Below are positions 32,259 to 39,348 of a DNA stretch of 39,348 nucleotides, piece after piece (within the stretch, counting starts at the first letter, position 1; each line of letters starts with the position of its first letter). Location of the stretch: contig WRIW01000015.1 in the NCBI GenBank assembly GCA_009782505.1, positions 1 through 39,348 on the forward strand. Direction: 5' to 3'. Source of the stretch: Clostridiales bacterium (GTDB lineage: Bacteria; Bacillota; Peptococcia; DRI-13; UBA5745). The notes under the pieces were generated by a model. That model was not told the DNA's origin and made no database searches. It saw only the letters and a list, made by a program, of their open reading frames with translations. The translations under genes were made by a program, and so were the position numbers.

Positions 32259-33911
32259 ATGAAAAGACTTATCGCATCGCTGATCGCACTGTCCATGCTC
32301 CTAACCGTCGCGGGCTGCGGAGGAGGCAGCCAGCCTCAGCCTGCCCAGCAACCGGAGTCCCCGGCCCTCATCGACCATACCCAGACCAACAATCAGTCCA
32401 GCCCCGGCACGGCGACGCCGGCCGCGCCCGCGGAGCCTCCCGCAGCAAGCGGCCCCAAGTACGGTGGGCTTGTGAGGATGATCACCACCGCCGAGACCGC
32501 GTACCCCTTCGGCCTGCCCTGGAATTCCGCCGCCAACTTCTCTACCCAGGTCATCGTGCCTTTTGGGGAATGCCTGGTGCTTGAGGCGACCAACGGCGAT
32601 ATATTCCCCTTCCTCGCCACCGAGTGGCAGACCGATATGGAGAAGGAAGAACTCGTACTCAAGCTGCGGGACGATATCTACTTCTCCGACGGCTCCAAGT
32701 TCAACGCCGACGTCGTGGAGTGGAACTTTGTCAAGTCAAAAGAAGCCCGCGCGCTGAACCCGGCCATCGACAGCGTGGTGAAGCGGGGCGAGTATGAAGT
32801 CGCCGTCATCATGGCGGGGGGCTATACCAACATGATCCTGAATCTTCTCGCATCCCATTCCTTCGCCATATGCTCTAAGGAGAATTTCGATAAAAACGGC
32901 GAGTACTTCGCGGGGGAAAACCCGGTTGGCACCGGCCCCTTCATCATGTCCGACAAGCAACCCGGCTCCAAGGTGACCTATGACAGGAACGAGAAGTACT
33001 GGCAGCCGGGCAAGCCTTACCTGGACAACTTCGAATTCGCCGCCATCACCGACGGCATGACCCAGAACGCCTCTATGCTTTCTAAAGGCAACGACAGGGT
33101 AGACGTATTAAATAATCCGCCTTCCCCGGAGCAGCTCAAGGTTCTCGACGCGGATCCGGATCTCACGGTCTGGGCCTTCCCCAGCGGCACCAACTGCATC
33201 TGGGTCAGCAGCATGAATGAGGATAGCCCCTTTGCCAAGCAGGAGGTGCGCGAAGCGGTATCCTACGCCATTGACCGCGAACTGGTATCCGACGCTTTGG
33301 GCTACGGGTATCAGAAAGCCGCCACCCAGTTTATCCCCGCCGGCTACTACGGCCACTATCCGGACAATAGGGATCTGTTCGGCTTTGACGTCGGCAAATC
33401 CAAGGAGCTCCTGGCGGCAGCCGGCTATCCCGACGGATTCACCACGACCTGGCACGCCTCCGCTTCCGCCAACCTTGATATCATCCAGGCCCTCATCGAC
33501 ATGCTTGAAGTCATTGGTATCAAGTGCGAGCTGGAGCTTTCGGAGCCGGCTCGTATCGTGGAGCTTCGCTCCGTCACCGGTTGGGAAGGCATCATCTACC
33601 AGGGCTTCCCGAACCTGGCCAGCCTGCCCAGTACGTTCCGCCTGTCATTTGACGTCAACCTGAATTACAACAAGAGCGCATGGCGTCCCCCCGGGTACAC
33701 GGACGCCTTCGATATGCTCCGTATGACTCCGACTTTCGACCAGGGCGCCGCCGAGGCGGTTCACAACCTCCTCGCCGACTATATGTGCTTCATCCCCATC
33801 ATGGAGACTGTCAACTCCTATGTGGTGCGAAACAGTATACGGGATGCGGAGTACGGCTACTGGGCCGTAGGCACCCAGTGGCTGGTGGCCGACATGTGGC
33901 TGGACGAGTAA
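32259..33911 (+). CDS. ABC transporter solute-binding lipoprotein, family 5 (second copy)
   Basis: This 550-residue protein is a close paralogue of the first copy: lipobox LLTVAGCGGG, the same linker with IDHTQTNNQSSPG, and collinear family-5 domain segments from YGGLVRMITT to EYGYWAVGTQWL. Differences cluster at likely ligand-facing positions, for example ANNPPSPEQLKVLDADPD against the first copy's GGSAEQLAMLGADPD, so the two may bind related but different ligands. AGGAGG lies before the ATG, and a terminator-like region follows. No permease is present. Confidence 0.93.
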   Translation: MKRLIASLIALSMLLTVAGCGGGSQPQPAQQPESPALIDHTQTNNQSSPGTATPAAPAEPPAASGPKYGGLVRMITTAETAYPFGLPWNSAANFSTQVIVPFGECLVLEATNGDIFPFLATEWQTDMEKEELVLKLRDDIYFSDGSKFNADVVEWNFVKSKEARALNPAIDSVVKRGEYEVAVIMAGGYTNMILNLLASHSFAICSKENFDKNGEYFAGENPVGTGPFIMSDKQPGSKVTYDRNEKYWQPGKPYLDNFEFAAITDGMTQNASMLSKGNDRVDVLNNPPSPEQLKVLDADPDLTVWAFPSGTNCIWVSSMNEDSPFAKQEVREAVSYAIDRELVSDALGYGYQKAATQFIPAGYYGHYPDNRDLFGFDVGKSKELLAAAGYPDGFTTTWHASASANLDIIQALIDMLEVIGIKCELELSEPARIVELRSVTGWEGIIYQGFPNLASLPSTFRLSFDVNLNYNKSAWRPPGYTDAFDMLRMTPTFDQGAAEAVHNLLADYMCFIPIMETVNSYVVRNSIRDAEYGYWAVGTQWLVADMWLDE

Positions 33912-33950
33912 GCCGAGCCGAAAATGCATTAGCGCAAACGATGTGACCGA

Positions 33951-34017
33951 GAGCCGCGTCGGCTGGGTAAACCCGCCGCGGCTCCGGCGCAAGGCTGCAC
34001 AGGGGGGCGGCTCTTTT
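33951..34017 (+). terminator. Probable intrinsic terminator after the second solute-binding gene
   Basis: GAGCCGCG at 33951 can pair with CGCGGCTC ending at 33984, or its GAGCCGC part with GCGGCTC at 34007-34013, which is followed by four T residues. The two options share the left arm. Neither has a long U-tract, so I rate it lower than the others here. Confidence 0.5.
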
Positions 34018-34145
34018 GTGTATCACGCCGACTTTGTAAAAAATATGCAAAAATACGATTTTTATAAACAATTTCCGGCCGTTTTACTGTATAATACCTC
34101 TGAATGTTCTGTATCGATTCGGATATTGGTATTGTGGAGACATGA

Positions 34146-34862
34146 ATGGCTGAGGTTATCGAGAAAACCGCATTCATCGACGACCGCGCCGAAGCGGCTA
34201 AGCTGTCGGACGAAGGCATGGAGCTTCTCATCGAAGACTTCAAGCCCTTTTTGCGTTCCCGCGTGTCCAAGTATGCCATCAAGGGCTCGCCGGATCAGCA
34301 GGAGGATATGTTCAGCACGGCGATGATCGCGTTTTATGAGGCTGTTCGGGGTTATGAAAAGGAGAAAGGACATTTCTTCCCCTTCGCCAACCGGGTAGTC
34401 TGCGAGCGCCTCATCGACCATGTCCGGGGTATATACAGGCAAAGCGGGCGGACCGTGCCCCTGGAGGAAGAAGACGAAGAGCAGAAGCCCGCCTCCTCCT
34501 CAGCCATCGTCGAGCTGTCCATCCGCACATATGAGATAAAGCGTAAACAGGAGCAGCTGGCCGACGAGATCGAGCAATTCAAGTCGGAGCTGACCACGTG
34601 GGGGATCACCATGGAGACTCTCAGTAAGCAGTCCCCCAAGCACCAGAAAGTAAGGGATTCCTACCGGATGGTGGTGTCGGCCATCGCCCAGACGCCGGAC
34701 ATCGTCCAGACGATACAGCTCAAACGATATTTCCCTATAAAAGCAATTTCAGAAATTACAGGATTACCCCAAAAAAAGCTGGAGCGCGCACGAATATTTA
34801 TACTAGCGTCTCTTATAATTAAAATGGGCGACTATGACTACCTGTCTGAATATGTGAGTTAG
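34146..34862 (+). CDS. sigI: RNA polymerase sigma factor, SigI family
   Basis: This 238-residue protein matches SigI: the region-2 block with DMFSTAMIAFYEAVRGYEKEKGHFFPFA and IDHVRG, then the SigI C-terminal domain ending EITGLPQKKLERARIFILASLI. SigI is an alternative sigma factor held by the membrane protein RsgI. In Bacillus it responds to heat and in cellulolytic clostridia to polysaccharide outside the cell. The TATAAT at 34090-34095 suggests a sigma-A start, without a good -35. The start is the ATG at 34146, with GGAGA just upstream. The RsgI-like gene follows at 29 bp. Confidence 0.9.
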   Translation: MAEVIEKTAFIDDRAEAAKLSDEGMELLIEDFKPFLRSRVSKYAIKGSPDQQEDMFSTAMIAFYEAVRGYEKEKGHFFPFANRVVCERLIDHVRGIYRQSGRTVPLEEEDEEQKPASSSAIVELSIRTYEIKRKQEQLADEIEQFKSELTTWGITMETLSKQSPKHQKVRDSYRMVVSAIAQTPDIVQTIQLKRYFPIKAISEITGLPQKKLERARIFILASLIIKMGDYDYLSEYVS

Positions 34863-34890
34863 GGCGAATTTTTATGAAGGTTTGTTTCTT

Positions 34891-36885
34891 ATGAAAGCGC
34901 TTATCATCAGCCACGAAAACGGCGGCTCCTATGTGATGGATCGCGACGGTGGCTTCAGGTTTGTGAAGGGCTTTGCTTTGCAGCCTATCGGCGCTGAGAT
35001 CGAGCTGAAACCCCAGCCACGCGCCCAGCAGTATACGAAGCTGGCCGCTCTGGCGGCGTGCCTTGTCCTTGTGCTTACTTTAGGCAGCTTCACCTTCATG
35101 TGGAACGCGGAGAGCTATTCCGTATATGTGGATATCAACCCCAGCGTCGAGCTGGTATTCAATCGTCTTCATCGGCTGAAGACGGTAAACGCATTGAATG
35201 ACGACGGCGCGGCGCTGCTGGGTGGTCTGAGCCTACGGGGCGGCCTGGAGGCTGTGCTGACCGGCTTGCTTGACGGCGCCCGGGAGCAGGGCTACCTGTA
35301 CGCCGACGGCGACCTGCCCGCTGTGCTGATCACGGTAGCGGCCAGGGGGAGCCGGGATCCCGGCGTATACAAGTCGCGTATAGAAGCAGCCTTGGAGGCG
35401 AACCCGCCGGGCTGCGCGGTCAGCCTGGATGTATGCAATGAAGATACCCGGCGTATAGCCGGTACACTGGGCGTATCCCCCGGCAAGCTGCAGCTGGCCG
35501 AGCAGTTGCTCGCCGCCGGCCTGCCTGTGGAGCTGTCGGAGGTCGCCGCCCTGCCTGTCCGGGATTTGTTTGAGAGAGTCAGGGAGGCCACGTCTCAGGA
35601 AGCGGCTCCCGAGGATACAAGCGGCGGCGCGGGCGACCGCCCGGCTGGCTCGAGCGGCGCAGGCGGCTCCGGGGCAGGCGGCAGTGCCGGCGGGCAGGTC
35701 GGGCCGGGAAGCGGCGCCCCATCCGGCGACGACGGCGGAAGCGCGCCCCTCACCGCATACGCGGGCCCCGGCACAGGGGCGGGGCAAAGCAGCGGCGGCG
35801 GCAGCCAGAGCAGGCAGCCGGGTACCGGCACGGGCGACGGCAGCGGCGCAGGCGGCAGCAGCGCGGATGCGGGCGCAGGCAGCGGCACGGCCCAGGCGCC
35901 CAGCGACGGCAGCGACGCCTCGCAGCCGGCAGACGCAGACGCAGGCGCAGATGCAGGCGATGGCGGCAGCCAGCCGCCCGGCAGCGGCGCGGGTACAGGC
36001 GCGGCGCCCGGCAGCACCGGCGATGGCAGCGGCAGCTCAGGCAGCGGCGCCGGCGACCAGTCCGGCCAGCAGGGCGATCCCGGCAGCACGGGCGGCGGAA
36101 GCGTGCCCGATCCGAATCCCAACCCGAATCCCAATCCGAATCCCGGCCCGGACCCGGACGATCTGGAGCCCGGACCCGGACCGAAGCCGCCCAAGCCGCC
36201 CGTCACACGGTACTATGCCCAGTTGGGCCTTGTAGACAATGAACTGACGGTCATCGCCATGATAGAGACTACCGATCAAGAGCTGACCGGCGCCGCGTAT
36301 GTGGAGCTGGATGCGGAGACCTTCCATGACCCGGCTAATGTAGGGCTGGGCTGGCGCTATATCGACGGGGCATGGGTACTGCCCAAGATGCCCGATCCGC
36401 CTGACCCACCGGATCCGCCTGACCCTCCCGACCCACCGGATCCTCCCGATCCGCCGGATCCCCCGGAGCCCGACCCGGAGCCCGATCTCTCCACACCCGG
36501 GGTCGCCTTCATCAAGTCTATCCGCTCGGACAGCATTAGTTCGGCTTACCCGGATCACGGCTTCGACCTCACGGACGGCCATTTCGCCAGCGGCGCCCCT
36601 GCCGAGGCCGGCAGCCTCACCGTACAGCAGAGCAGCAGCGGCAATCATCACGCCTGGTCCTTATGGGAAGGCGAAGACTATGTCGGCGCCATTGAAGTAG
36701 ACGGCGGAAGCAGCGTTGCCTATGTCACCCTTGCTCCGGGCAGGGCTGTCAAGATCCGCGCCCAGGACGCGAATATGTACAGCTACTGGTATGTGGTGGG
36801 TGACGGCGAAAACACTTATGAAGTCCATGCGGGTTCCTCCAACTACTGGCTCATCATCGCGGACGCAGACCCTATCCCTAAGTAA
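34891..36885 (+). CDS. rsgI: RsgI-like anti-sigma-I factor with long linker and unrecognised sensor domain
   Basis: This 664-residue protein has the RsgI N-terminal anti-sigma segment (MKALIISHENGGSYVMDRDG), one membrane helix (about 50-71) and the extracellular RsgI block SVYVDINPSVEL. After about residue 233 comes a linker of about 200 residues made of Gly, Ser, Ala, Asp and Pro, with NPNPNP at its end. A short folded piece follows (about 440-500), then PDPPDPP repeats and a final 130-residue domain with FIKSIRSDSISSAYPDHGFDL and YSYWYVVGDGENTYEV, which I cannot name. Known RsgI sensors are carbohydrate-binding or PA14 domains; this looks different. The ATG at 34891 has AAGG nine bases upstream. 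Confidence 0.87.
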   Translation: MKALIISHENGGSYVMDRDGGFRFVKGFALQPIGAEIELKPQPRAQQYTKLAALAACLVLVLTLGSFTFMWNAESYSVYVDINPSVELVFNRLHRLKTVNALNDDGAALLGGLSLRGGLEAVLTGLLDGAREQGYLYADGDLPAVLITVAARGSRDPGVYKSRIEAALEANPPGCAVSLDVCNEDTRRIAGTLGVSPGKLQLAEQLLAAGLPVELSEVAALPVRDLFERVREATSQEAAPEDTSGGAGDRPAGSSGAGGSGAGGSAGGQVGPGSGAPSGDDGGSAPLTAYAGPGTGAGQSSGGGSQSRQPGTGTGDGSGAGGSSADAGAGSGTAQAPSDGSDASQPADADAGADAGDGGSQPPGSGAGTGAAPGSTGDGSGSSGSGAGDQSGQQGDPGSTGGGSVPDPNPNPNPNPNPGPDPDDLEPGPGPKPPKPPVTRYYAQLGLVDNELTVIAMIETTDQELTGAAYVELDAETFHDPANVGLGWRYIDGAWVLPKMPDPPDPPDPPDPPDPPDPPDPPDPPEPDPEPDLSTPGVAFIKSIRSDSISSAYPDHGFDLTDGHFASGAPAEAGSLTVQQSSSGNHHAWSLWEGEDYVGAIEVDGGSSVAYVTLAPGRAVKIRAQDANMYSYWYVVGDGENTYEVHAGSSNYWLIIADADPIPK

Positions 36886-36920
36886 GCATAAGGGTACTTA
36901 TACGATCATGCATAAAAAAA

Positions 36921-36967
36921 GGGCTTGCCGGAATTGATTGCGAAATCAAGGAAGGCAGCTCTTTTTT
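36921..36967 (+). terminator. Intrinsic terminator after rsgI
   Basis: GGGCTTGCC pairs with GGCAGCTC, an inner TTGATT pairs with AATCAA, and six T residues follow at 36962-36967. Confidence 0.85.
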
Positions 36968-37011
36968 GCTTGATGCAGAAACCCATGCTATTATCATCCA
37001 TCATGCGGCGA

Positions 37012-37108
37012 ACATCGCGTCGGTCAGCCGTTCATCGCGTCGGTTGGCCGTTCATCGCTTTGGTCAGCCGTTCATCGCGTCGGTCAGCCGTTCATCCCTG
37101 CGGTCATC
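37012..37108. repeat. 20-bp tandem repeats
   Basis: Four consecutive 20-base units at 37021-37100 match CGGTCAGCCGTTCATCGCGT with one to four changes each, flanked by partial units. No spacers separate the units, so this is not a CRISPR array. They lie between the rsgI terminator and the receiver-domain gene's 3' end. Confidence 0.9.
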
Positions 37109-37135
37109 GCGGGACTCTTCGGTCACCGCGACGCC

Positions 37136-37534
37136 CTACGCCGGAGGCTTCCTCAGCGACAGATCCGTTCTCCTGAGCAGGCTTCGGATGACGGCCAGCA
37201 ATTCGTCGTTGTCGTAAGGCTCCGCGAGGCAATAGTCGCCGCCGGCGCGCAGCCCATCGACTTTGACGCTGACCTCCCCGCTATCCGTGACCAGCAGGAT
37301 CGCCGCATCGGTGCTTTTGCTTAACTCCTCGCACAAGGGTAAAGCGGCGTTGTCCGGCAACCCCAGGTCCAGCATAAAAAGCGCGGGCTTGTGCTCGGCA
37401 GCCATCAGCCGCGCGTCGGCGGCAGTACTGGCGGCTAAGCTCGCGTAGCCGTATAGTTTCAAAAAACGCGTATAGAAACGCGCCATGTCCTCGTCGTCCA
37501 GTATGACCAGAATCAGTGGTGCTTCTTTCGCCAT
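37136..37534 (-). CDS. Stand-alone receiver-domain protein (atypical response regulator)
   Basis: This 132-residue protein is a single receiver domain. The acidic pair D13-D14, phosphoacceptor D56 (FMLDLGLPD) and T83 are present, but the conserved Lys of the KPF motif is replaced: DYCLAEPYD has Glu105 in its place. It has no output domain. Loss of that Lys usually weakens or alters phosphorylation-dependent switching. The start is the ATG at 37534, with GGAGAC just before it. It sits alone, facing SigI/RsgI on the opposite strand. Confidence 0.87.
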   Translation of the reverse strand: MAKEAPLILVILDDEDMARFYTRFLKLYGYASLAASTAADARLMAAEHKPALFMLDLGLPDNAALPLCEELSKSTDAAILLVTDSGEVSVKVDGLRAGGDYCLAEPYDNDELLAVIRSLLRRTDLSLRKPPA

Positions 37535-37575
37535 GTCTCCGGGCTCTCCAAACGTGAATTAGTAACGGGTATCAT

Positions 37576-37614
37576 TATTATAATTCGACAGGGGGGCGCG
37601 GTTTTTTGGGGTGA
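37576..37614 (-). promoter_or_regulatory. Possible SigI-type promoter of the receiver gene
   Basis: On the minus strand CCCCAAAAAA is followed by C-rich sequence and then CGAATTATA. SigI promoters in Bacillus and Clostridium thermocellum have a C-rich, A-ending -35 and CGAA at -10. The gap here (about 17-19 bases) is on the long side of that pattern, so this is a guess. Confidence 0.3.
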
Positions 37615-37628
37615 TTTTGTACGGCGCC

Positions 37629-37662
37629 AAACTTCACAATGAAAACGAGCTAAACTTCACAA
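37629..37662. repeat. Direct repeat AAACTTCACAA, two copies
   Basis: Copies at 37629-37639 and 37652-37662 are identical and 23 bases apart, about two helical turns. The second overlaps the -35 of the AAA ATPase promoter, so a dimeric regulator site is possible. Confidence 0.6.
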
Positions 37663-37684
37663 CGGTTCAAAGATATGCTATAAT
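37656..37684 (+). promoter_or_regulatory. Sigma-A promoter of the AAA_14 ATPase gene
   Basis: TTCACA (37656-37661) and TATAAT (37679-37684) are 17 bases apart, 86 bp before the chosen start. Confidence 0.65.
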
Positions 37685-37769
37685 CACCCTAAATAAAGTT
37701 CATAGCATAAATAACACAAACTCTCTATATATATAAATTTGTAGTATGTATAATACAGAGGAGGCCTTC

Positions 37770-39107
37770 ATGCAAAAAAACAATTCGCAGCTGCGCGACC
37801 GGGATGATTATCTAAATCGATTGATCGCCTTCCGGGATACCGAGCCGATTAAAATCATCACCGGGATCCGCCGGTGTGGTAAATCAAGCCTGATGAAGCT
37901 GATGATACGATATCTGCGTCAAAGCGGGATCATGGACGAACAAATCATGGAAATCAACTTTGAGTCCATGGAGTTCCTCCATATGGACGCGGCAGCTTTA
38001 TATCAGTACGTGAAAGGGCGTCTCCCTTCGGATAAGCGCGCGTATTTATTCCTTGATGAGATACAACGGGTCAGACAGTGGCAAGACGCGGTCAACTCTT
38101 TCCGCGTCGATTTCGATTGCGATATCTATATAACCGGTTCGAACGCGCATTTGCTTTCGTCGGAGTACGCGACTTACCTCGCCGGAAGGAGCGTTGAGAT
38201 CAAGATGCTCCCCCTTTCCTTCCGCGAGTTCCTTGACTTTCATGGATATGTGATCAAGGACGGCGGGGAGCCCGGCAAGGTGATGCGCAAGCGTATAACG
38301 GATGCCGAGGGGGGGAGTTATGACCCGAAGGAATTGTTGGAAGTCTACATGAAATTCGGCGGCATGCCGGGGATCGCCGACGTGGGGCTGGATACGGACA
38401 AGGCATTGACGCTCCTTGACGGTATATACTCCACTGTAGTTGTCCGCGACGTCATTGAACGCGAAAAGCGCAGAAAACAACGGCAAATCACTGACCCCGA
38501 TCTTCTGAGGAGAATCGTTATGTTCCTCGCTGACAGCATTGGGAGCAATATGTCGATGACCTCTATCGGAAATACTCTGGTAAACGAGAAGCTTCTCGAC
38601 AGCGGCAGACGAAAAGGCAAACCCGCTGTACAGACGATCCAGGCGTATGTAGGGGCTTTGCTGGAATCCTTTGTATTCTACGAAATCAAACGTTTCGATA
38701 TCAAAGGAAAGGAGTACTTGCGGACCCTTGGCAAATATTACATAGTAGATATCGGCTTGCGAAACTATTTACTCGGCTTTCGGGATATGGACGTCGGGCA
38801 TATCATCGAAAACATAGTATACTTTGAGCTGCTTCGGCGCGGTTACGACGTAGCCATTGGTAAAGTTGGCGATCAGGAGGTGGATTTTATCGCTTCCAAC
38901 GCGAAAGAGAAACGATACATTCAGGTGACGGCTTCCATGATGACCAACGAAGCCAGGGAGCGGGAGCTGCGCCCGCTTCATGCCATCCGCGATCATTATG
39001 AGAAAGTCGTGATCTCTATGGATGAATCTCCGGCGAGCGATTATAGCGGGATCCGCAACGTAAATCTCATTGACTTTCTTTTGGATTCCAGCGGAATGTA
39101 TCGGTAA
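37770..39107 (+). CDS. AAA-family ATPase with DUF4143 domain (AAA_14)
   Basis: This 445-residue protein has an N-terminal AAA_14 ATPase domain, with Walker A GIRRCGKSSL (about 32-41), Walker B YLFLDEIQ and sensor ITGSNAHLLS, followed by a C-terminal DUF4143 domain with nuclease-like EVDFIAS. The family is widespread in anaerobes and archaea with no agreed function; proposed roles include defence or DNA handling. I chose the ATG at 37770 because AGGAGG lies five bases upstream; the ATG at 37746 has none. The upstream DNA is AT-rich compared with other genes here, as is often seen for mobile accessory genes. Confidence 0.93.
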   Translation: MQKNNSQLRDRDDYLNRLIAFRDTEPIKIITGIRRCGKSSLMKLMIRYLRQSGIMDEQIMEINFESMEFLHMDAAALYQYVKGRLPSDKRAYLFLDEIQRVRQWQDAVNSFRVDFDCDIYITGSNAHLLSSEYATYLAGRSVEIKMLPLSFREFLDFHGYVIKDGGEPGKVMRKRITDAEGGSYDPKELLEVYMKFGGMPGIADVGLDTDKALTLLDGIYSTVVVRDVIEREKRRKQRQITDPDLLRRIVMFLADSIGSNMSMTSIGNTLVNEKLLDSGRRKGKPAVQTIQAYVGALLESFVFYEIKRFDIKGKEYLRTLGKYYIVDIGLRNYLLGFRDMDVGHIIENIVYFELLRRGYDVAIGKVGDQEVDFIASNAKEKRYIQVTASMMTNEARERELRPLHAIRDHYEKVVISMDESPASDYSGIRNVNLIDFLLDSSGMYR

Positions 39108-39137
39108 TCACACACATTCCGCTGGGAAAGTATTTTT
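39086..39137 (+). terminator. Intrinsic terminator overlapping the AAA_14 stop codon
   Basis: CCAGCGGAATGT (39088-39099) pairs perfectly with ACATTCCGCTGG (39114-39125), and TTTTT follows within ten bases. The stop codon lies in the loop. Confidence 0.75.
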
Positions 39138-39218
39138 CTGCCATGGAGGAGATTCGAGTTTGTTATTTGAAGCAAAGTCTTAAATTCGCGGGTTTACGCC
39201 TGCGCGTTGCCTGCTGAG

Positions 39219-39252
39219 GACACGGCATATACAGCCGCGTCTTCTTTTTTTT
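39219..39252 (+). terminator. Second intrinsic terminator near the right edge
   Basis: GACACGGC pairs with GCCGCGTC, with one mismatch, and is followed by TTCTTTTTTTT. No gene lies between it and the AAA_14 stop. Confidence 0.7.
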
Positions 39253-39348
39253 ATCAATATCACCCTTGGAGTGATATACAGCCGGAGGGCTTACGTGCTA
39301 TGCTATGCTGGCTTCTTTGTGACTGCGGAACGGCTCCGGGCAAAGGTT

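Noticed and set aside
37012-37108. CRISPR array
   Set aside because: The 20-base units are contiguous with no spacers and no cas genes are present.

Overview
The window looks like a GC-rich Bacillota (Clostridia-type), single-membrane anaerobe. The markers are a SigI/RsgI-type sigma and anti-sigma pair, a DacF-type D-Ala-D-Ala carboxypeptidase, an MreB-family protein, a clostridial Rrf2-IscS-IscU operon, lipoprotein solute-binding proteins, aldo/keto reductase and UroD-like enzymes, and strong AGGAGG ribosome sites. No phage, plasmid or transposase gene was seen. Small non-coding repeats are common. The species cannot be told from the sequence.

Layout. 1-3312 (minus): a sigma-A promoter, tRNA-Ser(GGA), then a VTC-domain / DUF4956 / CotH-kinase cassette, with CotH cut by the left edge. 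3341-7825 (minus): an adaptor / ATPase / FtsX-permease export operon of MacAB type. 7826-8214: an operator-like palindrome and a 164-bp element with terminal inverted repeats. 8215-11461: a UroD-like protein diverging from a sodium:solute symporter. The symporter has a long structured leader with an intrinsic terminator ahead of its start codon. 11472-15009: MreB-like protein, an enolase-superfamily enzyme, and a divergent ferredoxin-fused aldo/keto reductase. 15018-15303: a 259-bp palindromic element and half of a REP-like repeat. 15315-17459: the Fe-S assembly operon, with an IscR-like regulator and its probable operator. 17494-18415: a two-gene nucleotidyltransferase module that may be a toxin-antitoxin pair. 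18387-21276 (minus): an Fe-S cluster-binding YkgJ protein carrying a poly-Ser microsatellite, a hotdog thioesterase and RmuC.

21379-27877 (plus): DacF, then a four-gene ABC-2 export locus (ATPase, membrane-anchored protein of unknown function, two permeases). 27861-28014 holds the worn remains of a DUF3800 gene. 28107-30231: an SDR oxidoreductase and a SARP/BTAD regulator with a degenerate GGDEF-like tail. 30238-33911: a REP hairpin and two tandem paralogous family-5 solute-binding lipoproteins without permeases. 34146-36885: SigI and a large RsgI-like anti-sigma with a long Gly/Ser/Ala linker, Pro-Asp repeats and an unrecognised C-terminal domain. 36921-37108: terminator and 20-bp tandem repeats. 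37136-37534 (minus): a lone receiver domain missing its conserved Lys. 37770-39107: an AAA_14/DUF4143 ATPase.

Three themes run through the window. Many transcription units have recognisable sigma-A promoters and intrinsic terminators. Several unrelated proteins carry in-frame Gly/Ser-rich insertions made of GGC/AGC-type codons. The intergenic space is seeded with hairpin repeats: three copies of a GAACCGTCCCC REP family and two larger palindromic elements. The strongest candidates for undescribed biology are the symporter leader RNA, the RsgI-like sensor, the VTC/DUF4956/CotH cassette and the ABC-2 locus with its unknown partner protein.
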